NCBI GenBank assembly: GCA_903921205.1
Contig: CAIXPF010000180.1
Coordinates: forward strand, 1 to 64,000
Direction of reading: 5' to 3'
DNA length: 64,000 bases
Origin: an uncultured Acidimicrobiia bacterium
Lineage (GTDB): Bacteria; Actinomycetota; Acidimicrobiia; Acidimicrobiales; CAIXPF01
Position numbers and translations under genes: made by a program. Under the pieces are notes generated by a model, which saw nothing but the letters and a program-made list of their open reading frames with translations, searched no databases and was not told the origin of the DNA. Positions 40,536 to 51,000 of the stretch are shown in pieces (within the stretch, counting starts at the first letter, position 1; every line of letters begins with the position of its first letter).

Positions 40536-41664
40536 GGTTCTCCTTCCATTCGTCCATCAGGAGCGCGAACTCGGTGAAGAGGTACCGCGGGTCGTGGGGC
40601 CCGGGACCGGCTTCGGGGTGGTACTGCACGCTGAAGCACCAGCGATCTCGCCGCCGGAGCCCGCCGACGGTGCCGTCGTTGAGGTTGACGTGGGTGATCT
40701 CGACCCCTTCGGGGAGGGTGTCGGGGTCGATGGCGTAGTTGTGGTTGTGTGAGGCGATCTCGATGCCGCCGGTATCGGTCCGGCGAATCGGGTGGTTTCC
40801 GCCGTGGTGGCCGAAGGGCAGCTTGAACGTGGTTCCACCGAGGGCCTGGCCCAGCAACTGGTGGCCGAGGCAGATGCCGAAGATCGGCACCTTGCCCACC
40901 AGCGCGTCGACCGCGGCCACGGCGTAGGGCAGCGCCGCTGGATCACCGGGCCCGTTGGAGAGGAAGACACCGTCGGGTTGTCGGGCCAGTACCTCTGCCG
41001 CCGGCGTGGTCGCCGGCACGACCTCGACGTCGGCGATCTCCGCCAGTTGGTCGATGATGGAGGTCTTGATCCCGAAGTCGTAGGCCACCACCCGGCGACG
41101 GACGTCGCGGCCGGCCGGATCGCCCTCGCCGGCACGGCGGTAGGCCTCGGTGCAGGTGACCTCACGCACGAAGTCCTGCCCGTCGGTGCCCGCCGCAGCA
41201 CGGGCGGCTGCGAGCAGGTCCGGCACCGCTGCAGTGCCGAACGCGCCGGGCATGGCGCCACGATCGCGCAGCACCCGGGTGAGCCGGCGGGTGTCGATGC
41301 CGCTGATGGCCGGGATCCGGTGGGTCTCGAGAAAGTCGGCCAGGCTGAGCTCGGAGCGCCAGTTCGACGCCCGTCGGGCGAGGTCACGCACGATGATCCC
41401 CCGGCAGTAGGTCCGGGCGGCTTCCATGTCGGTGGCGTTCGTGCCGTAGTTACCGATGTGGGGATAGGTGAACGTGATGATCTGGCCGGCGTGGGAAGGG
41501 TCGGAGATCACCTCCTGGTATCCGGACAGCACGGTGTTGAACACCACCTCGCCCACGGCGATGCCGTCGGGCGGCGCCCAGCCCGCGGCCTCGCCCTCGA
41601 AGACGGTGCCGTCGGCGAGCACGAGGTGAGCCGCGACGGGTTGCGCAGTCGTTGATGGTTCCAT
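40522..41664 (-). CDS. carA: Carbamoyl-phosphate synthase small subunit
   Basis: [51 protein letters not shown]. Confidence 0.97.
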
Positions 41665-41676
41665 GATCGGTGCTCC

Positions 41677-43017
41677 TCAGCGCTGGGCGACGGCGTCGAT
41701 GACGACCGGCACGCCGCGCACGATGGTGTGACGGACCCGACCCCGCAGTGCACGACCGGCGAACGGTGTGGTGCGGCTGCGGCTCGCGCCGCGCAGGGGG
41801 TCGAGGGTCCAGGTTGCAGTGGGATCGATCACGGTGAGGTCGGCCACGGTGCCGCGCTCGACCAGCCCCGTGCTCGCAGGGTCGACCAGAGCGGCCGGCT
41901 TCCAGGACAGGGCACCGATCAGCTCGGCCAGACCGACCGGTACGGCGGCTCGGTCACCGCCCTCGCCCACGTCGACGAGGGTCAGCTCGGTCAACGCCAA
42001 CGCCACCAGCCACTCCAGCGACGAGGCACCGGCGGCGGCCTCCCCGAAGGGGACCTCCTTGTCCTCGATCGAGTGCGGGGTGTGATCGCTGACGAGGCAG
42101 TCGACCTCGCCCGCCGCCAACGTGGCCTGCAGAGCACGCCGATCGTCCTCGGGCCGCAGTGGCGGTCGGAACTTGGTGGCGGGGTCGAACTCGGCGCACG
42201 CTGCATCGGCGAGCAGCAGGTGGTGCAACGCCGCCTCGGCGCTGACCCGCAGCCCACGACGACGTGCGCCGGAGACCATGGCCCATGATGCAGCCGTGCT
42301 CAAGGTCCGGAAGTGCAGGTGGCCACCGGTGAGCCGGGCCAGGGCGAGGTCGCGCATGACGACGACCTCCTCCGCCTCCGACGGGATGCCCGGGATACCG
42401 AGCAACGAGGACCACACGCCCTCGTGCATCTCGCCGCCGGCGGCAAGCGACGGATCCTGGGCGAACTGCACGACGACCACCCCGAGGGCGGCGGCGTACT
42501 CGAGGGCTCGGCGCAGCAACCGGGCATCGGGAATGCCACGGCCGTCGTCGGCGAACAACCGCACGCCGAGCGATGCCAACTCGGCCAGGGGTGCCAGCCG
42601 CTCGCCCTTGGCCCCGACGGTGACGGTCGCTGCGGGCAGCACCCGGCAGGATGCGCCGGCACCGAACGCCAGGACCTCTTTCACCATCGCCGCCGAGTCG
42701 ACGACGGGATGGGTGTCCGCCCGGGCGACGATGGTGGTGAACCCACCCAGTGCCGCCGCTCGGGCCGCACTGTGCACGGTCTCGGTCTCCTCGTAACCCG
42801 GCTGGCCGACCCCGGCGTTGAGGTCGACGAGGCCCGGGGTGATGATGCATCCGCCGGCGTCGAGCACCGTGGCTGCACTGAGCCCCTCGCCGACGGCGAC
42901 GACGAGTCCGTCGCTGACCACCACGTCGGCCCGACGACGACCCGAGCGATCGAGCACCTCTGCCCCGCGGAGCACGAACTCGCCGGCCACCGCCGGCCGT
43001 TCCGCCAGTTCACTCAT
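41677..43017 (-). CDS. pyrC: Dihydroorotase
   Basis: [66 protein letters not shown]. Confidence 0.93.
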   Translation of the reverse strand: MSELAERPAVAGEFVLRGAEVLDRSGRRRADVVVSDGLVVAVGEGLSAATVLDAGGCIITPGLVDLNAGVGQPGYEETETVHSAARAAALGGFTTIVARADTHPVVDSAAMVKEVLAFGAGASCRVLPAATVTVGAKGERLAPLAELASLGVRLFADDGRGIPDARLLRRALEYAAALGVVVVQFAQDPSLAAGGEMHEGVWSSLLGIPGIPSEAEEVVVMRDLALARLTGGHLHFRTLSTAASWAMVSGARRRGLRVSAEAALHHLLLADAACAEFDPATKFRPPLRPEDDRRALQATLAAGEVDCLVSDHTPHSIEDKEVPFGEAAAGASSLEWLVALALTELTLVDVGEGGDRAAVPVGLAELIGALSWKPAALVDPASTGLVERGTVADLTVIDPTATWTLDPLRGASRSRTTPFAGRALRGRVRHTIVRGVPVVIDAVAQR

Positions 43018-43963
43018 GACCGACACGCTCCGAGCCCTCGTCCGCCGCGGAGCCGTCGGCCCCGGCCAACAGCTTGAACAACACCGCCATGCGCACCGAC
43101 ACACCGTTGGCCACCTGGTCGAGCACCAGGCACCGCTCGAGGTCGGCGACCTCGGGGGCGATCTCGACCCCGCGGTTCATCGGGCCGGGATGCAGCACCA
43201 CGGCCCGCTCGGCGAGCCGGTCGGCCCGGTCGACGGTGAGACCGTAGCGAGCCGTATATTCCCGCAAGGTCGGGACCAGGGCCTCGTTCTGCCGTTCGAG
43301 CTGCATACGCAGCAGGTACACCACGTCCACCGTGCCGAGCACTGCGTCGAGATCCTCGCTCATCTGCACCGGCCAGCCCTCCAGGCTCGGCGGGAGCAGC
43401 GTGCGAGGGGCGACGAGCACCACCTCGGCCCCCAGCGCAGTGAACGCCCAGACGTTGGAACGCGCCACACGGGAGTGCTTGATGTCGCCCACGATGGCGA
43501 TGCGCAGTCCGTCGAGCGAACCGAACCGCTGCCGCAGCGTGAACGCGTCGAGCAGGGCCTGGGTCGGGTGCTCGTGCCAGCCGTCGCCGGCGTTGAGCAC
43601 CGAGCAATCCAACCACCGGGCCAGCTGCCACGGCGCACCCGAGCTGGCATGGCGGACCACCACCGCATCGATGCGCATGGCCTCCAGCGTCAGCGCCGTG
43701 TCACGCAGCGTCTCGCCCTTCTTCACCGATGACGAGCTCACCGAGAAGCTCAGCGTGTCCGCCGACAGGCGCTTGGCCGCCGTCTCGAAGCTGAGCCGGG
43801 TACGCGTGGAGTCCTCGAAGAACAGTGTGGCCACCGTCTTGCCCCGCAACGCGGGCACCTTCGGGATGGGCCGGGCGTTGACCTCGGCGAAGGAATCGGC
43901 GAGCACCAGCAGCTCTTCGAGCGACTCCCGGCTCATCCCCGCGATACCGAGCAGGTGCTTCAC
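43010..43963 (-). CDS. pyrB: Aspartate carbamoyltransferase catalytic subunit
   Basis: [55 protein letters not shown]. Confidence 0.97.
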   Translation of the reverse strand: MKHLLGIAGMSRESLEELLVLADSFAEVNARPIPKVPALRGKTVATLFFEDSTRTRLSFETAAKRLSADTLSFSVSSSSVKKGETLRDTALTLEAMRIDAVVVRHASSGAPWQLARWLDCSVLNAGDGWHEHPTQALLDAFTLRQRFGSLDGLRIAIVGDIKHSRVARSNVWAFTALGAEVVLVAPRTLLPPSLEGWPVQMSEDLDAVLGTVDVVYLLRMQLERQNEALVPTLREYTARYGLTVDRADRLAERAVVLHPGPMNRGVEIAPEVADLERCLVLDQVANGVSVRMAVLFKLLAGADGSAADEGSERVGHE

Positions 43964-44583
43964 GACTCCCCCGCTTCGGTGCGCACCGAGGCACTGGTGT
44001 CGCCGGTGGCGAATCGGCGCACGATCTCGACGCCGTCGAGGCCGACCTTGACGTCCTCGTCGCGGCGGGTCGGCAGGTTCTTGCCCACGAAGTCGGGACG
44101 GATCGGCAGCTCCCGATGGCCCCGATCGACCAGCACCGCCAACTGCACGGCACGGGGCCGGCCGTGGTCGTTGAGCGCGTCGAGCGCCGCCCGAACGGTC
44201 CGTCCGGTGAACAACACGTCATCGACGAGCACGACGACGCGGTCGGTCAGGTCGCCCGGGATGTCGGTCACCGCGTGGGGCAGGACCCGGCGAAGCGACA
44301 GGTCGTCCCGGTAGAACGACACGTCCAGCCGACCGACCGGCGGTGCGGCGGGCTCGAACTCGCTGAGGACCACGGCGAGCTGCTCGGCCAGCGGGACCCC
44401 GCCGGTTACCAGCCCGACCAGCACGACCCCGTCGAGGCCGTGGTTGCGCTCGGCGATCTCGTGCGCCATACGGCGCAACGCCCGGGCGACATCACCGGCC
44501 TCCATGACCCGGGTCCGTGCAGAAAAAACGCCCCCATCGGGGGGCGTGGACGTACGAGAAGATGGGTCTGGCGCGTCAGCCAT
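43960..44583 (-). CDS. pyrR: Bifunctional pyr operon regulator / uracil phosphoribosyltransferase (alternative start ATG 44505)
   Basis: [48 protein letters not shown]; first gene of the pyr cluster. Confidence 0.95.
   Translation of the reverse strand: MADAPDPSSRTSTPPDGGVFSARTRVMEAGDVARALRRMAHEIAERNHGLDGVVLVGLVTGGVPLAEQLAVVLSEFEPAAPPVGRLDVSFYRDDLSLRRVLPHAVTDIPGDLTDRVVVLVDDVLFTGRTVRAALDALNDHGRPRAVQLAVLVDRGHRELPIRPDFVGKNLPTRRDEDVKVGLDGVEIVRRFATGDTSASVRTEAGES
44523..44547 (-). terminator. Intrinsic terminator at the pyrR 5' end (attenuator candidate)
   Basis: Minus strand ACGCCCCCC-GAT-GGGGGCGT immediately followed by TTTTTT. Confidence 0.8.
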
Positions 44584-44599
44584 GATGCTCCTGTCCGTT

Positions 44600-44617
44600 C
44601 GGGCCTCACGGGACCCG
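44600..44617 (-). promoter_or_regulatory. PyrR-binding-loop-like hairpin in the pyr leader
   Basis: Minus strand CGGGTCCCGTGAGGCCCG: CGGG/CCCG stem presenting a UCCxGnGAGG-like loop, 8 nt upstream of the AGGAG Shine-Dalgarno. Confidence 0.65.
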
Positions 44618-44687
44618 CTTCACGGTCAGGTGTGGACCTTAGCAGCACGGCACCGTAGGGCGGGGTCGCCCTGGCGGCGGGCTCGGC

Positions 44688-45110
44688 TCAGTGCGCCGAA
44701 GGATCTCGCCCGGGGCGCACCTCGGCGGAGATCGACGCCAGCACGCCGTTGACGAACCGACCCGAGTTGTCGGTCGAGAAGCGCTTGGCCAGTTCGACCG
44801 CCTCGGAGATGATCGCGGCGGTCGGCACATCGGTGCGCTCGGTGAGCTCGAACGCGGCCATCCGCAACACCGTCAGATCCAGCAGCGGCATGCGCTCGAG
44901 GCGCCAACCACGGGCGAACCGGCCGATCAAGGCATCAAGCTCGGGCCGCTTGGCCTCGACGCCACGTACCACCTCGACCGCGAACGGGTCGGCGGGAACG
45001 GGTAGCGCAGCGAGCACGTCCTCGATGGGCAGGTCCTTGGTCGCGGCTTCGTACAACAGCCCCAGCGCCCGCTCCCGGGCTGCACGACGTCCTCCGGCAG
45101 CGACGCTCAT
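44688..45110 (-). CDS. nusB: Transcription antitermination factor NusB
   Basis: RRAARERALGLLYEA, RMPLLDLTVLRMAAFELTERTDVPTAAIISEAVELAKRFSTDNSGRFVNGVLASI. Confidence 0.95.
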   Translation of the reverse strand: MSVAAGGRRAARERALGLLYEAATKDLPIEDVLAALPVPADPFAVEVVRGVEAKRPELDALIGRFARGWRLERMPLLDLTVLRMAAFELTERTDVPTAAIISEAVELAKRFSTDNSGRFVNGVLASISAEVRPGRDPSAH

Positions 45111-45670
45111 GCGCGGGTGAGGTACTCCCCGCTGCGGGTGTCCACCTTCACCCGGTCACCGGGGTTGACGAACAACGGGACCTGGATGACCAACCCGGTC
45201 TCCAGCGTGGCCGGCTTACGCGCGCCCGACACCCGGTCGCCCTGGATGCCCGGTTCGGTCTCGGCGATGTTCAGCTCGACCGCGGCGGGCAGTTCGACCC
45301 CGACGATCTCGTCCTCGAACATGACCAGGATCGCCGTCGAGCTCTCGACCACGTAGTTGGTCGCCTCGCCGAGAGCGTTGGGACCCACGTTCATCTGGTC
45401 GTAGCTGCTGTTGTCCATGAAGACGTAGTCCTCGCCGTCGCGGTAGAGGAACTGCATCTCGCGCTTGTTCAGCACCGCCCGGTCGAACCGTTCACCGGCT
45501 CGGAAGGTCCGGTCGACGACCTGACCGGTGCGGATGTTCTTCAACGTGGTGCGCACGAACGCGCCGCCCTTGCCGGGCTTGACGTGCTGGAACTCGACGA
45601 CGTTGTAGAGGCCCTCATCGAGGTTCAGGGTCATCCCGTTGCGCAGGTCGCTGGTGGAGATCATCGCCAT
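45107..45670 (-). CDS. efp: Elongation factor P
   Basis: ISTSDLRNGMTLNLDEGLYNVVEFQHVKPGKGGAFVRTTLKNIRTG; GDRVKVDTRSGEYLTRA. Confidence 0.97.
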   Translation of the reverse strand: MAMISTSDLRNGMTLNLDEGLYNVVEFQHVKPGKGGAFVRTTLKNIRTGQVVDRTFRAGERFDRAVLNKREMQFLYRDGEDYVFMDNSSYDQMNVGPNALGEATNYVVESSTAILVMFEDEIVGVELPAAVELNIAETEPGIQGDRVSGARKPATLETGLVIQVPLFVNPGDRVKVDTRSGEYLTRA

Positions 45671-45735
45671 GGTGGTCCTCGTCCTTTCCCGGGCGGCCGC
45701 TGGTCGGCGGGCGACGCCCGGACCTTGCGTACCGA

Positions 45736-46848
45736 TCAGACTTCGAGCGATTTCGGAAAGAGGGTGAGGCTACGACATCCGCTCTCGCCGACGACAACCG
45801 TGTCCTCCACCCGCACGCCACCGAGCCCGGCGAGGTACACCCCGGGCTCGACCGTCACCACGTAGTCCCGCTCGAGTGCCCCCGGGGTGGCGCGCGACAG
45901 GATCGGGTACTCGTGCACCGCGAGGCCGATGCCGTGGCCGGTGCCGTGATCGAACTGCTCCGCCCAGCCGGCCTCGCCGATGACCCCGCGGGCCAGCGCG
46001 TCGATGCCCTTGGTGGCCACTCCTGCCCGTACCCCGGACCGGGCGGTCTCGTGCGCGGCAAGGACGACGTCGAACAGGCGCCGCTGCTGCGGGGAGGGTG
46101 GACCGACGCAGACGGTGCGGGTCATGTCGGAGTGGTAGCCGCCGAGCTTCGCGCCGAAGTCCAGCACGACGAGGTCGCCGCGTTCGATGCGCCGGGAGGA
46201 CGGCCGGGCATGGGGGCGGGCGCCATTGGGACCGCTCGCGACGATGGTGTCGAAGGACGGCCCATCCGCCCCCATCCGACGCATCGCCGTCTCCAGCGTG
46301 AAGGCGAAGTCCCGCTCGGTGGGTCTGCCGTGCAACCGGCCGATGCTCTGGGCCAGGGCTGCATCGGCGATCTCGGCCGCCCGTTCGATCCGTTCGATCT
46401 CGCCCGCGTCCTTCACCGCCCGCAACAGCTCGACCACATTGCTCAGCGGCACCAGCTCACTGCCGGCGAACCGCTCGGCGTAGCGCCGTTGCGCCGCCCA
46501 GGTGATCGTTGCGGCCTCGAGCCCGACGCGGACCCGACCGGCCACGGCGGCGGCCAGTGCGCCGTCGAAGTCGATGCTCTCGATCGTGAGCCCGATCGGC
46601 CCGTCGACGCATGCGTCGCCCAACTCGGCGGCGGCCTGTTCCCGATAGCGGCCGTCGGTCACCAGACGGGCGTCGTCACCGGTGACGACCAGGACACCGT
46701 TCGACCCGGTGAAGCCGCTGAGGTAGCGCACGTTGAGCAGGTTGGTCACCACGAAGGCGTCCACCTCGTGGGTGCCGAGCGCAACCCGCAACGCCGCCAG
46801 CCGCCCGGCGTGGTCCATGGTGGCCGGGGCGAGGCCCGACCCGGTCAC
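45736..46848 (-). CDS. Xaa-Pro aminopeptidase (M24 family)
   Basis: VLDFGAKLGGYHSDMTRTVCVG, HGTGHGIGLAVHEYP, VTVEPGVYLAGLGGVRVEDTVVV. Confidence 0.94.
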   Translation of the reverse strand: MTGSGLAPATMDHAGRLAALRVALGTHEVDAFVVTNLLNVRYLSGFTGSNGVLVVTGDDARLVTDGRYREQAAAELGDACVDGPIGLTIESIDFDGALAAAVAGRVRVGLEAATITWAAQRRYAERFAGSELVPLSNVVELLRAVKDAGEIERIERAAEIADAALAQSIGRLHGRPTERDFAFTLETAMRRMGADGPSFDTIVASGPNGARPHARPSSRRIERGDLVVLDFGAKLGGYHSDMTRTVCVGPPSPQQRRLFDVVLAAHETARSGVRAGVATKGIDALARGVIGEAGWAEQFDHGTGHGIGLAVHEYPILSRATPGALERDYVVTVEPGVYLAGLGGVRVEDTVVVGESGCRSLTLFPKSLEV

Positions 46849-47288
46849 GACCGTGACCCGAGCAACTCGAGCACCGCTGATCCGGCCAGCCGGTACCCGG
46901 CACCCCCCAGCCCGCAGATCATCGCCGTGGCCACCGGGGCCACCACCGACGTGTGCCGCCAGGCCTCACGGCGCTGCGGGTTGGACAGGTGCAGCTCCAC
47001 GATCGGGCCCTCGAAGGCCGCCAGCGCATCGTGCAGGGCCCACGAGTAGTGGGTGAAGGCTCCCGGGTTGATGACGATGGCATCGGCGCGGCCACGCGCC
47101 CGGTGCACCGCCTCGACCACCACGCCCTCGTGGTTGGACTGGACGTGCTCGAGGTCGACCCCGGCCGGGTCGAGCACCGAGCGCAAGGTTGCGACGTGGT
47201 CCTCGAGGGTGGCCGTGCCGTACACCGCTGGTTCCCGGGTGCCGAGCAGGTTCAGGTTGGGACCCGACAACAACACCACCAGGGTCAT
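46845..47288 (-). CDS. aroQ: 3-dehydroquinate dehydratase, type II
   Basis: LLSGPNLNLLGTREPAVYG, INPGAFTHYSWALHDAL, VELHLSNPQRREAWRHTSVV. Confidence 0.96.
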   Translation of the reverse strand: MTLVVLLSGPNLNLLGTREPAVYGTATLEDHVATLRSVLDPAGVDLEHVQSNHEGVVVEAVHRARGRADAIVINPGAFTHYSWALHDALAAFEGPIVELHLSNPQRREAWRHTSVVAPVATAMICGLGGAGYRLAGSAVLELLGSRS

Positions 47289-48853
47289 GGCATGCTCCGT
47301 TCCATCATCGCCGTGAACGCCGCCCGCACGGCCGCCGGATCGATCCCGTCCACGACGTCGACGTCGTGGACGCCGTCAGGCCGGACGTACTCGAGCACGA
47401 ACGTGAGCCCGCGCAACGCCTTCTTGTCCCGGCCCATCAGCTCGAGCAACTGCTCGGTGTCCACCCCGGCGGGCAGCCGGTCGCCGAGCCCGTAGGCCCG
47501 CACCACCCGGTAGTGCTCCTCGACCCGGCCGGCATCGATGCGTCCGAGGCCGTGGGCCAGGTGGGCGGCGAAGGGCAGGCCGACGGCCACCGCCTCGCCG
47601 TGGCGCAGATCGAAGGTGCCGGCGATCTCGAGCGCGTGGGCCAGGGTGTGACCGTAGTTCAGGATGGCCCGACGCCCGCCCTCGCGTTCGTCACCGGAGA
47701 CCACCTCCGCCTTGATCCTGGCTGCCTGGAAAACCCGCTCGGGCAACGCTGCGGCGTCGAGCGCCCCGCCTCCGAGGAAGTGGTACTTGGCCAGCTCACC
47801 CATACCGCAGCGGTACTCGCGCGTAGGCAGGCCGATCAGGGTGTCGGTGTCGCAGACCACCGCACAGGGCTGCCAGAAGGCCCCGACGAGGTTCTTGCCC
47901 TCCGGTAGGTTCACCCCGGTCTTGCCGCCGATGGCCGCGTCGATCTGGCCCAGCAGCGTCGTCGGCACGTGCAGTACGGGAATGCCCCGGTGGTAGGCCG
48001 ATGCGGCGAAGCCCGCCACGTCGGTCACCACGCCACCGCCGACCGCCACCACCGCATCAGCGCGCGACAGGCCCCATGCCGCCCACTGCCGGCACAGCTG
48101 TTCGACCGATGCCAGGGTCTTGGCCGGTTCGCCCTCGCCGAGCAGGAACGTGCGCTGTTCGACCGGCAGCTCGACATCGATCCCGATCGCCGCCTGGGTC
48201 ACCACGGCCACCTTGCGGGTCCCTGCGGGCAGCAGCGAGCCCACGGCGTCGAGTGCGCCTGCACCGACCACCACCGGGTAGCTGCGATCACCCAGTTCCA
48301 CCGTCACCCGGAACCGTTCCTCGGCGGCAGAACCGCGCAGTCGGCGGACCACCTCCTCGCAGACCTGCTCGGGCAGGGCCACGGCCGGGACCTCGTCGGT
48401 GGCGGCATCGGCGTAGAAGGGGCCACGTTCGACGGTGAGCCGCTCGAGCGCAGCCCGGGCTCCACCGGCGAGCAGGGGACGTCCCTGGCCGTCACCGACC
48501 CGGGCGGCGAGCGTCTCGGGGTCGGCACGCAGCCATACCACTGCGGCCTCGTACCGGCGCAGGAGGGCGCGGTTGGCGTCGGCGAGCACGGCACCGCCGC
48601 CGGCACCGATCACCGGCCGGTCAGCCCGGGACAACAGGTCCTCGAGCACCTCGCTCTCGATCCGGCGGAACCCGGCCTCGCCGGAGTCGGCGAAGATCTC
48701 GGGAATGGCCCGTCCGGCGGTGGCCTCGATGGCGGCATCGGCATCGACGAAGGGCCGGCCGAGGCGACGAGCGACGAGCGGTCCGACGGTGGACTTGCCG
48801 GCGCCCATCAGCCCGATGAGCACGAGCGGCGCGTGGCGGCGGTCTGGTTCCAT
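47285..48853 (-). CDS. Fused shikimate kinase / 3-dehydroquinate synthase
   Basis: N-terminal AroK: LIGLMGAGKSTVGPLVARRLGRPFVDAD. C-terminal AroB: VVAVGGGVVTDVAGFAASAYHRGIPVLHVPTTLLGQIDAAIGGKTGVNL. One uninterrupted ORF. Confidence 0.95.
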   Translation of the reverse strand: MEPDRRHAPLVLIGLMGAGKSTVGPLVARRLGRPFVDADAAIEATAGRAIPEIFADSGEAGFRRIESEVLEDLLSRADRPVIGAGGGAVLADANRALLRRYEAAVVWLRADPETLAARVGDGQGRPLLAGGARAALERLTVERGPFYADAATDEVPAVALPEQVCEEVVRRLRGSAAEERFRVTVELGDRSYPVVVGAGALDAVGSLLPAGTRKVAVVTQAAIGIDVELPVEQRTFLLGEGEPAKTLASVEQLCRQWAAWGLSRADAVVAVGGGVVTDVAGFAASAYHRGIPVLHVPTTLLGQIDAAIGGKTGVNLPEGKNLVGAFWQPCAVVCDTDTLIGLPTREYRCGMGELAKYHFLGGGALDAAALPERVFQAARIKAEVVSGDEREGGRRAILNYGHTLAHALEIAGTFDLRHGEAVAVGLPFAAHLAHGLGRIDAGRVEEHYRVVRAYGLGDRLPAGVDTEQLLELMGRDKKALRGLTFVLEYVRPDGVHDVDVVDGIDPAAVRAAFTAMMERSMP

Positions 48854-48929
48854 GCGCTGCTCAGCGTACCGAACGGGTCCCACCCGCCTCGTCATCGGGC
48901 CGCAGGACGACGTTGCCGCGGCGACGAGG

Positions 48930-49619
48930 TCAGCCGAAGGGTGCCGAACCGATACCCAACATGACCACGACCGACCCGGCGATCAGCGCCGGACCGAAGG
49001 GATAGGGCTCGCTGCGTCCCCGGCGCACCAGCAGGACCAGACCGACGGCGGTGCCGATGAGGCTGGCCAGCAGGAAGGCGAACAGCGATGCGCGCACCGC
49101 TGCGGACGTGGTGGCCGCCGCCCAGCCGATACCGATCCCGAGCACGGCGCCGAGCTTCACGTCGCCGCGTCCGAGCCCCCGGGGCGACACCAGATGGGCG
49201 GCACCCAGCCCGCCCCACATGGCCAGACCCCCCACCGCGGCAGCCGCCAACCGGTCGAAACGGCCGGACCAACAGGTTGCGACGAACACGACCACTGTTG
49301 CGACGGTCGTCGCCGGAAAGGTGATGCGATCGGGGATACGCGACTGGACGGTGTCGATCACCGCCACCACGACGAGGACGCCGAACATCGTCGAATAGGC
49401 CAACGTCGTGACCGACCAGCCCCAGCGCAGCCCTGCAGACGCCCACAACGTTGCCGCGAGCAACCCGCATATCACCGACAACCGGTCGAGCTGCCAGGGA
49501 CGGCGCTGCGTCGCCTGACGCGCCGCGCGCCACGGGCCGCGCGCCGAAAGCAGCTCCGATGCCCACGCGAGCACCGGCCCGAGCATGCAACCCATCACGG
49601 CTGCGAGTGCCGCAGGCAC
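48930..49619 (-). CDS. Prepilin peptidase (A24 family), start uncertain
   Basis: Multiple hydrophobic segments with aspartate motifs VVAVIDTVQSRIPDR and GRGDVKLGAVLG. Confidence 0.85.
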   Translation of the reverse strand: MPAALAAVMGCMLGPVLAWASELLSARGPWRAARQATQRRPWQLDRLSVICGLLAATLWASAGLRWGWSVTTLAYSTMFGVLVVVAVIDTVQSRIPDRITFPATTVATVVVFVATCWSGRFDRLAAAAVGGLAMWGGLGAAHLVSPRGLGRGDVKLGAVLGIGIGWAAATTSAAVRASLFAFLLASLIGTAVGLVLLVRRGRSEPYPFGPALIAGSVVVMLGIGSAPFG

Positions 49620-49629
49620 CAACAGCCCG

Positions 49630-51000
49630 TCAGCGACCGGTGAAGCCTTGCTGCAACCCGGCGCTCTGCTTGATCGCCTGGCGGGCACGCGGGCTGAGGT
49701 TGAACAGCTGTTGTTCGAGGTCGGTATCCGACGCCGGCGAGTGGTCGCCCGTTTCCGCTGCGGCCCCGTATGCCGGATCGGTGTCGAAACGGGCCGGCGG
49801 AGGCGGCGGCGGGGGTGCGAGCCGTTCCGGCGGGCCGCTCTTGAACAGCGACGTCGGCCCGCCGAACGAACCGACCGGAGCCAGCGGCGTCGGGACGGTC
49901 GGGGCGGCCGGCGTCGAAACCGGGGCCTGGGGAGCCACCGCGGCCCACGGGTCGGCCGTGGACGGCTCCGCACTCGTCGGCCACGTGGCCGGTGCGCCGA
50001 CCTGCTCGATGGCTTCGGCAAGGGAACCGATCCACCCTGCGTCGCCGGACGTGGTGGCCGGCGGCGGCCCGGCCGAGCCGGAAGCGGCCGGCGACCAGTC
50101 GATAGGGGACGCGACCGGGGGCGCGACCGCAAGTCCCGGGTAGGCGTACAGGTCCTCGACCGGGCCCGCCGCAGGTGCGACCGGAGCGACGAACCACGCT
50201 GGTTCCGGCTCGGTCTGAGCCGGGCCGTCAGCCGAGACATACCCGGCGTCAGCCGAGACATACCCGGCGTCAGCCGGAGTTGCCGTGCCGTACGCGGAGG
50301 CCCCAAGAGCGGCGGCCGGCGCGACCTCGGCCGGCATCGGAGCCGCTTCCCACACCGGGCTGGGAACCGCCGAAGCCGGGACGGGTTCGACAACGGCATC
50401 GTCGTACAGCGGAACCGGTGGGACGGGCAGGGCGGCGTCGACCGGAACGTCGGACGCCTCGCCCACGTCAACCAGACCCAGGTCGAGCAGTCGGGCCACC
50501 ACCCGGGCGGTGTGCAGTTCACCCAGCCGCAACGCGGTGCCGAGATCGGCCACGCTGCACCCCACCGAGATCATCACCACGGCCGACCATTCGTCGGGGT
50601 CCAAGGTCACCGCATCGGCACGCAGCTGCGGTTGCAGCGTCACCCACGACTGGGCCGAGGGGATCCGCGCCTCGAGATCGCGCCACTCCCCCAGCATGGC
50701 CTCGGCCTCGGCGAGCACCACCTCGATATCGCTCGGGGCGACCTCGTCCGCAGGCAGTTCGTCGAGCTCGAAGCGGAACGAGCCCCGTTCGAAGCGAAGC
50801 AGCTGGAACACCACATCGGCCGGTTCGACCGCAAAGGGACTCGATACGCTCTCGGCCCCCAGTATCTGGGCATGGCGAACCCACACGGTGCCGGACCGGG
50901 CGGGACCCTGCACCTGGAGCCGGCCTGTCTTGGACGTGGCGGCGAGCAGGCGCAGCACATCGGCGACGGCGAAGGTCTCGATCGATCCTTGTAACGACAC
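49630..51000 (-). CDS. DUF4388/PATAN-like protein with long Pro/Ala-rich C-terminal region
   Basis: MSLQGSIETFAVADVLRLLAATSKTGRLQVQGPARSGTVWVRHAQILGAE, a DUF4388-like N-terminus. Confidence 0.8.
   Translation of the reverse strand: MSLQGSIETFAVADVLRLLAATSKTGRLQVQGPARSGTVWVRHAQILGAESVSSPFAVEPADVVFQLLRFERGSFRFELDELPADEVAPSDIEVVLAEAEAMLGEWRDLEARIPSAQSWVTLQPQLRADAVTLDPDEWSAVVMISVGCSVADLGTALRLGELHTARVVARLLDLGLVDVGEASDVPVDAALPVPPVPLYDDAVVEPVPASAVPSPVWEAAPMPAEVAPAAALGASAYGTATPADAGYVSADAGYVSADGPAQTEPEPAWFVAPVAPAAGPVEDLYAYPGLAVAPPVASPIDWSPAASGSAGPPPATTSGDAGWIGSLAEAIEQVGAPATWPTSAEPSTADPWAAVAPQAPVSTPAAPTVPTPLAPVGSFGGPTSLFKSGPPERLAPPPPPPPARFDTDPAYGAAAETGDHSPASDTDLEQQLFNLSPRARQAIKQSAGLQQGFTGR
50228..50278. 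repeat. 21-bp direct repeat, about 2.4 copies, inside the DUF4388-like gene
   Basis: GTCAGCCGAGACATACCCGGC repeated perfectly twice plus a partial copy; encodes ADAGYVSADAGYVSAD. Confidence 0.9.
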
